From Rhodopirellula sp. (GTDB lineage Bacteria; Planctomycetota; Planctomycetia; Pirellulales; Thermoguttaceae), in the NCBI GenBank assembly GCA_012728855.1, contig JAAYEH010000419.1, forward strand, positions 1-36,324: a stretch of DNA of 36,324 nucleotides, read 5' to 3'. The notes beneath the pieces were generated by a model that was given only the letters and a program-made list of their open reading frames with translations, made no database searches and had not been told where the DNA came from. The position numbers and the translations under genes are program-made. This document shows, piece after piece, positions 33,901 through 36,324 of this stretch (the stretch's first letter is position 1; every line of letters starts with the position of its first letter).

Positions 33901-33997
33901 GGCCATGCCCGTGCCCTTCGGGCTGGCCACGGACGCGGCAGGCCGGTTGCTGGTGGCGACGGAGGACGGCGGCATACTTTGTTTCGGGAAGAAGTAG
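30941..33997 (+). CDS. PQQ-like beta-propeller protein with degenerate methyltransferase-like N-terminus
   Basis: 1018 residues from the ATG at 30941, with GGAGG about eight bases before it; the frame also runs 45 codons upstream without a site. Residues 7-28 are a signal peptide. Residues about 35-150 are laid out like a class I SAM methyltransferase (GGIAALVGDREASLAIELAR through LLRVLRPGGKAWLRG), but the glycine-rich loop is lost, so it is unlikely to be active. The remainder is PQQ-like propeller blades: LFDAATGKPAGEILAPPEAS; LACRDAQTGRELWNRSDREL; GAVACYSLDDGKRRWKVSTG; VVSLDAQTGEIRWHNDACG. Large exported proteins of this shape are typical of planctomycetes; their function is not established. 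A sialidase-like gene follows 78 bases downstream on the same strand. Confidence 0.88.
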   Translation: MCREMCIRPLVLGWAIVGLGSFVSPLQAEPVGLSAQAILRELDCRGGIAALVGDREASLAIELARQSELLVYVQLDSADESAAARRALDDAGLLNRRVYVEHGSKSRIHLADHLADVVVACALQTPPETERELLRVLRPGGKAWLRGEVVTKPQPDGVGAWSHPYHGPDNNPVSIDTRAKAPYQTQFLAEPYYVPLPAVTVIAAGRVFKAFGHVGFKEREWPWLNTLAAFNGYNGALLWRRGLTEGFNIHRNTMVAAGKTLYVADDVSCKLFDAATGKPAGEILAPPEASGKVWKWMALCGDVLYAVVGAEEYRDATLRGKKTSAGWPWRPMTEGYDREETSWARGATFFATDLRTRQVLWRQNEPQPVDGRAVCMADGKIFFYAHRRYLACRDAQTGRELWNRSDRELLEAIGEHAKNQIWHRGFSTQAYLMYADGVLLLAGPQRTNLVAVSADRGELLWQRPDGNVQLVARPEGLYALGGVAAQYPHASTKLLNPRTGEVLADLKFHRGNCTRATGTIDSVFCRVDGNRGTVRLNVADGTLQRFAIMRPDCHGGVMAANGLLYCGPWMCDCNLSLVGFMSLAPALPVAADRSRDAAERLELAAGRAKSSAPAVGDHLSDPLPGDWPTYRADNRRSSSAPLEIARQVKLLWQLPAGSIHDPTAPITCRGRLFVAGGDGAVACYSLDDGKRRWKVSTGGAIFFPPTEHAGRIYVGSGDGYLYAFCRESGDLDWRFRAAPRERKIPVYGRLMSTWPVASGVLADRGVLYAAAGIASYDGTHVVSLDAQTGEIRWHNDACGQLAPGEGNPGVSVQGHLLLEGDVLYLAGGSAVSPAMFDAQSGRCLNEVADPLCTAPRGRDLFLMGDKVVAYDRILYSPKPYWQGHFYTGPLCQAYADGITVRGGEQYVARIDPATASRWTQDLWHTEVPPKRLWQNDHLELAQAVVLGKDAAVFAGRMRSKGGVSEPRYAMAAFANADGSALWTEPLPAMPVPFGLATDAAGRLLVATEDGGILCFGKK

Positions 33998-34075
33998 AGG
34001 AGAACCCCGCAGTGGACGAGCGAGGCTTCCTATCGGTGGTCAAGAAAAGTAAGACGAAACAGGAGGCACACTGGG

Positions 34076-35632
34076 ATGAAGATGAAATCGAAATGGTTGC
34101 TGTATCTGACCGCTGCGTTGGCTCTTTACGGGAGTCTTTCCGCTTCCGCCGCCACGTTTCGCAGGATCACCGACACGGGGCCTTGGGGCAACTACGAGGC
34201 TTTCCCAGACGTGTGCCGTATGGCCGGCGGCGAATTGTACGTCGTCTTCTATGCCGGTTACGGTCACGTCTCCAATCCGCGCGACGACCTGCCGCGGGGA
34301 GGCGCGATCTACGGCATGCGTTCTGCGGACCAAGGTAAGACGTGGAGCGAGCCGATGCTGGTGGTCGACACCCCTGAGGACGACCGCGATCCCCATGTTG
34401 CCCAACTCGCCAATGGCGACCTGCTCGTCTCGTTCTTCGACAGTGTCTACTACACGGAGGACGGCAGACGGAAACGCAAGGCCGAGACCTACGTGGCCCG
34501 GTCCACCGATGGGGGCGTGACCTGGGGCAAGCCTGTTGTCGTCACGACTCCCTATCGGGATGAAGGGGATCTCGGTCGCCGCATTTTCGTGTCGGGGCCG
34601 GTGACCCAATTGAAGGGCGAGCACATCGTGCTGCCGATCTACTATGAGCCCCAGGCGGGTCACTATGTCACGTCGGTCATTCATTCCTATGACTTTGGCC
34701 ACACGTGGACGGATGCCTCTCCCGTCGACCCTGAGCAGTCCCTGCAGTTCTCTTACGGCTTCTGCGAGGCGTCGATCGCCCGCGCATCGGACGGACGGCT
34801 GATTATTCTGATGCGCCCGGGCATGCATCAGGCGTATTCGAGCGACGAGGGGCGTACTTGGACCAAGGCGACCGCATTGCCCCACCGCGGCGACGCGCCG
34901 ACGGTCATGCTGACCAAAGAGAACGTTCTCCTGGTTGCGCACCGGCATCCCGGCACCGCGGTGACCATCTCGATGGATGATGGTGCCACTTGGAGCCGGC
35001 CGCATCAGATCGACACGGTGGGTGGCGCCTATCCCGGCTTGGCGCAATTGGACGACGGCTCCATCCTTTGCATTTACTACGAGGAGGGCAATGCCTCCAG
35101 CATTCGACAGGCGGTCTTCAACGTCGAGCCAGCCGCACGGCTGGAAGACTTGGAAGAGAGGTGGCCCCTGCCGCCCCCGCCGGGAACGAAGCTCGATTTA
35201 GCGGCCCTTCACGCGGCGGGCAAGCTCACCGTCACGACGGACATGGATGCCAAAGGTGCAAACCTTGCCGGCGCCGGCCCGCAGGCCGCCTTCGATGGTA
35301 GCATCGAGTATTCGGCTGCCGCCTGGAAAAGCGCGAATGGCGCAGGGGCGACGTACATGCTGGGCCTGGACCGATCGTACCTGTTGACCGGCTTGGGAAT
35401 CTGCTTGAAGCAAAGCAGCGACGGGACAGACTACCCCGAAACCGCCGAAGTCTATCTGTCTTCGGACGGTGAGAATTGGGGTAAGGCGGTGGTCACGTAC
35501 ACGGATGCCGTGACCAAGACGATCCGGTACTCGCACCTCCCCGCTCCCGTCGCCGCCCGGTTTGTCAAGGTTATTGTCACCAAGTCCGCGGGCTGGCCCT
35601 CGCTCAACGAGATCGAGTTGTACGCGCAGTAG
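34076..35632 (+). CDS. Secreted sialidase-like (BNR/Asp-box) protein with C-terminal discoidin-like domain
   Basis: 518 residues, ATG at 34076 preceded by AGGAGG. The signal peptide ends near SLSASAATF. The main domain is a six-bladed propeller of the sialidase superfamily with five Asp-boxes (SxDxGxTW): SADQGKTW, STDGGVTW, SYDFGHTW, SSDEGRTW and SMDDGATW. I did not identify the full arginine triad or the RIP motif of true sialidases, so the substrate is open. The last 140 residues (AAFDGSIEYSAAAWKSANGA, then ETAEVYLSSDGENWGK) form an F5/8-type-C-like domain, usually for glycan binding. It follows the PQQ-propeller gene closely and probably shares its transcript. Confidence 0.9.
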   Translation: MKMKSKWLLYLTAALALYGSLSASAATFRRITDTGPWGNYEAFPDVCRMAGGELYVVFYAGYGHVSNPRDDLPRGGAIYGMRSADQGKTWSEPMLVVDTPEDDRDPHVAQLANGDLLVSFFDSVYYTEDGRRKRKAETYVARSTDGGVTWGKPVVVTTPYRDEGDLGRRIFVSGPVTQLKGEHIVLPIYYEPQAGHYVTSVIHSYDFGHTWTDASPVDPEQSLQFSYGFCEASIARASDGRLIILMRPGMHQAYSSDEGRTWTKATALPHRGDAPTVMLTKENVLLVAHRHPGTAVTISMDDGATWSRPHQIDTVGGAYPGLAQLDDGSILCIYYEEGNASSIRQAVFNVEPAARLEDLEERWPLPPPPGTKLDLAALHAAGKLTVTTDMDAKGANLAGAGPQAAFDGSIEYSAAAWKSANGAGATYMLGLDRSYLLTGLGICLKQSSDGTDYPETAEVYLSSDGENWGKAVVTYTDAVTKTIRYSHLPAPVAARFVKVIVTKSAGWPSLNEIELYAQ

Positions 35633-35797
35633 CGATTCGGATTTTGCAGAAGACAACCGCGGGCACCAACATTCGCACGGCGTGAGCAACTCGCGATCGG
35701 CCTGATCCACGCCCGCGACGATTTCCGAAGCCAAATCCGGAAACATCTGCCATAATATGACTCTGGGAAAGAACGAATTCAATGCGAAAAGTGATCA

Positions 35798-36007
35798 ATG
35801 ACCGCGCTGCCAACTCCCGATCTGGCGACGATTACTGAACGGCTCGTCACCGTAGAAAAGGAAGTTGCCGAATTGAAGCGGCGTGTCGAACATCCAGCCG
35901 TGCAACCGTGGTACTTGAAACACGCTGGAAAGTTCGCCGGCGATCCAGAATTCCAGGAAATCGTCCGTCTGGGAAAGGAAATCCGCGAGGCCGACCGGCC
36001 AGTGTAA
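35798..36007 (+). CDS. Small antitoxin-like protein
   Basis: 69 residues. The N-terminal half is a coiled coil (LATITERLVTVEKEVAELKR), followed by VQPWYLKHAGKFAGDPEFQE and IVRLGKEIREADRP. It has no DNA-binding domain I can name. Proteins of this size and pattern often precede a PIN toxin in planctomycetes and cyanobacteria, and remains of one follow 27 bases downstream, so it is read as the antitoxin of that lost pair. The ribosome site is weak (GAAAAG). It appears intact although its partner is not. Confidence 0.65.
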   Translation: MTALPTPDLATITERLVTVEKEVAELKRRVEHPAVQPWYLKHAGKFAGDPEFQEIVRLGKEIREADRPV

Positions 36008-36034
36008 GCTCACAGTGCGAATGGGATTACGCCG

Positions 36035-36191
36035 ATGTACTTGTTGGATACCGACCACATTGTCATCTGCAAACGTGGCAGTCGGGTGAGCGGCCATCGC
36101 TCTCTCACGAGAGATGACCGTCCTGACGCGGAACACGGTTGATTTCGCGAGGGTTCCGAATCTGAAATATGAAGACTGGACGGCAAGGTAG
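36035..36191 (+). pseudogene. PIN-domain toxin gene with most of the middle deleted
   Basis: An ATG at 36035 begins MYLLDTDHIVICKRGSRV, the typical first strand of a VapC PIN domain with its catalytic Asp. The frame then fails. In another frame, from about 36090 to the TAG at 36189-36191, comes the matching C-terminus: AAIALSREMTVLTRNTVDF, then ARVPNLKYEDWTAR. A normal PIN protein has around 90 more residues between these parts, so an internal deletion with a frame change has removed the core. The surviving ends are well preserved, which suggests the loss is recent. Confidence 0.8.
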
Positions 36192-36324
36192 GCGGTGCTC
36201 AGCGGCGCCGGAAGAGTCCAAAGGTGCTGGGCCGTCCAGTTCCCAGGCTTCCCCCTCCACCACCTCCAACTGCTCGTCGAGCAGATCCCATTGCGGCAAG
36301 AGGAGATTCATCTCCAGCCGGTCC
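36192..36324. other. Window end, no assignable gene
   Basis: Two minus-strand frames remain open to the edge. One reads AVGGGGGGSLGTGRPSTFGL and stops soon after; the other starts MNLLLPQWDLLDEQLEVVEG. The first has some likeness to Gly-rich linkers before VWA domains of planctomycete proteins, but the visible part is too short to call. Confidence 0.3.

Noticed and set aside
1..36324. CRISPR array, tRNA or rRNA genes
   Set aside because: No regularly spaced direct repeats, cloverleaf sequences or conserved rRNA segments were found by reading.

Overview
This is high-GC bacterial DNA that looks like a member of the Planctomycetota, most probably the Pirellulales or a close relative. That placement rests on protein content: Tat-exported Gfo/Idh/MocA oxidoreductases, a secreted HzsA-like protein with two CxxCH motifs, a formylglycine sulfatase, a very large PQQ-like propeller protein with a degenerate methyltransferase-like N-terminus, Asp-box sialidase-like and beta-helix proteins, and large hybrid histidine kinases. 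No rRNA, tRNA or CRISPR array was seen, so the taxonomy is inference.

Layout, left to right. (1) 1-3007, minus: a hybrid histidine kinase that has lost most of its N-terminal ligand-binding domain and the end of its receiver domain, next to the start of an unknown gene at the window edge. (2) 3947-6941, plus: a secreted beta-helix protein and a Tat-exported oxidoreductase, closed by a perfect 32-bp inverted repeat. (3) 7155-11313, minus: a large secreted glycosidase-like protein, a NifX-type (Nitro_FeMo-Co) protein with a frameshift at its start, and an exported Gly/Arg-rich protein. (4) 11722-17151, plus: a second oxidoreductase paralogue, the HzsA-like protein and an SMP-30 lactonase, probably one transcription unit. 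(5) 17239-22303: a VapBC pair, a small putative membrane protein, a broken TPR gene, an intact TPR gene with an irregular repeat, a 1.16-kb gene-poor stretch with a 26-bp perfect palindrome, and the C-terminal piece of a larger protein. (6) 22304-29386: a Cache hybrid kinase with two receivers and an HPt domain, a divergent glycosidase-like protein, and a sulfatase. (7) 29754-30553, minus: a ribbon-helix-helix antitoxin-like gene overlapping a gene of unknown family. (8) 30941-35632, plus: the PQQ-propeller protein and a sialidase-like protein with a discoidin-like domain. (9) 35798-36191: a small antitoxin-like gene followed by a PIN toxin reduced to its two ends.

How it fits together: most intact genes encode exported proteins for sulfated or complex glycans. 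The sulfatase, two TIM-barrel glycosidase-like proteins, sialidase-like protein and beta-helix protein would open the polymer. The oxidoreductases plus the SMP-30 lactonase suggest periplasmic sugar oxidation to a lactone and then an acid, with the di-CxxCH protein as a possible electron-handling partner; this is inference from neighbourhood. The other theme is genomic wear: several truncated or frameshifted genes, palindromic repeats and three toxin-antitoxin-like loci mark this as accessory DNA. The best candidate for an undescribed system is the overlapping pair at 29754-30553, where the expected PIN toxin is replaced by an unrecognised 169-residue protein.
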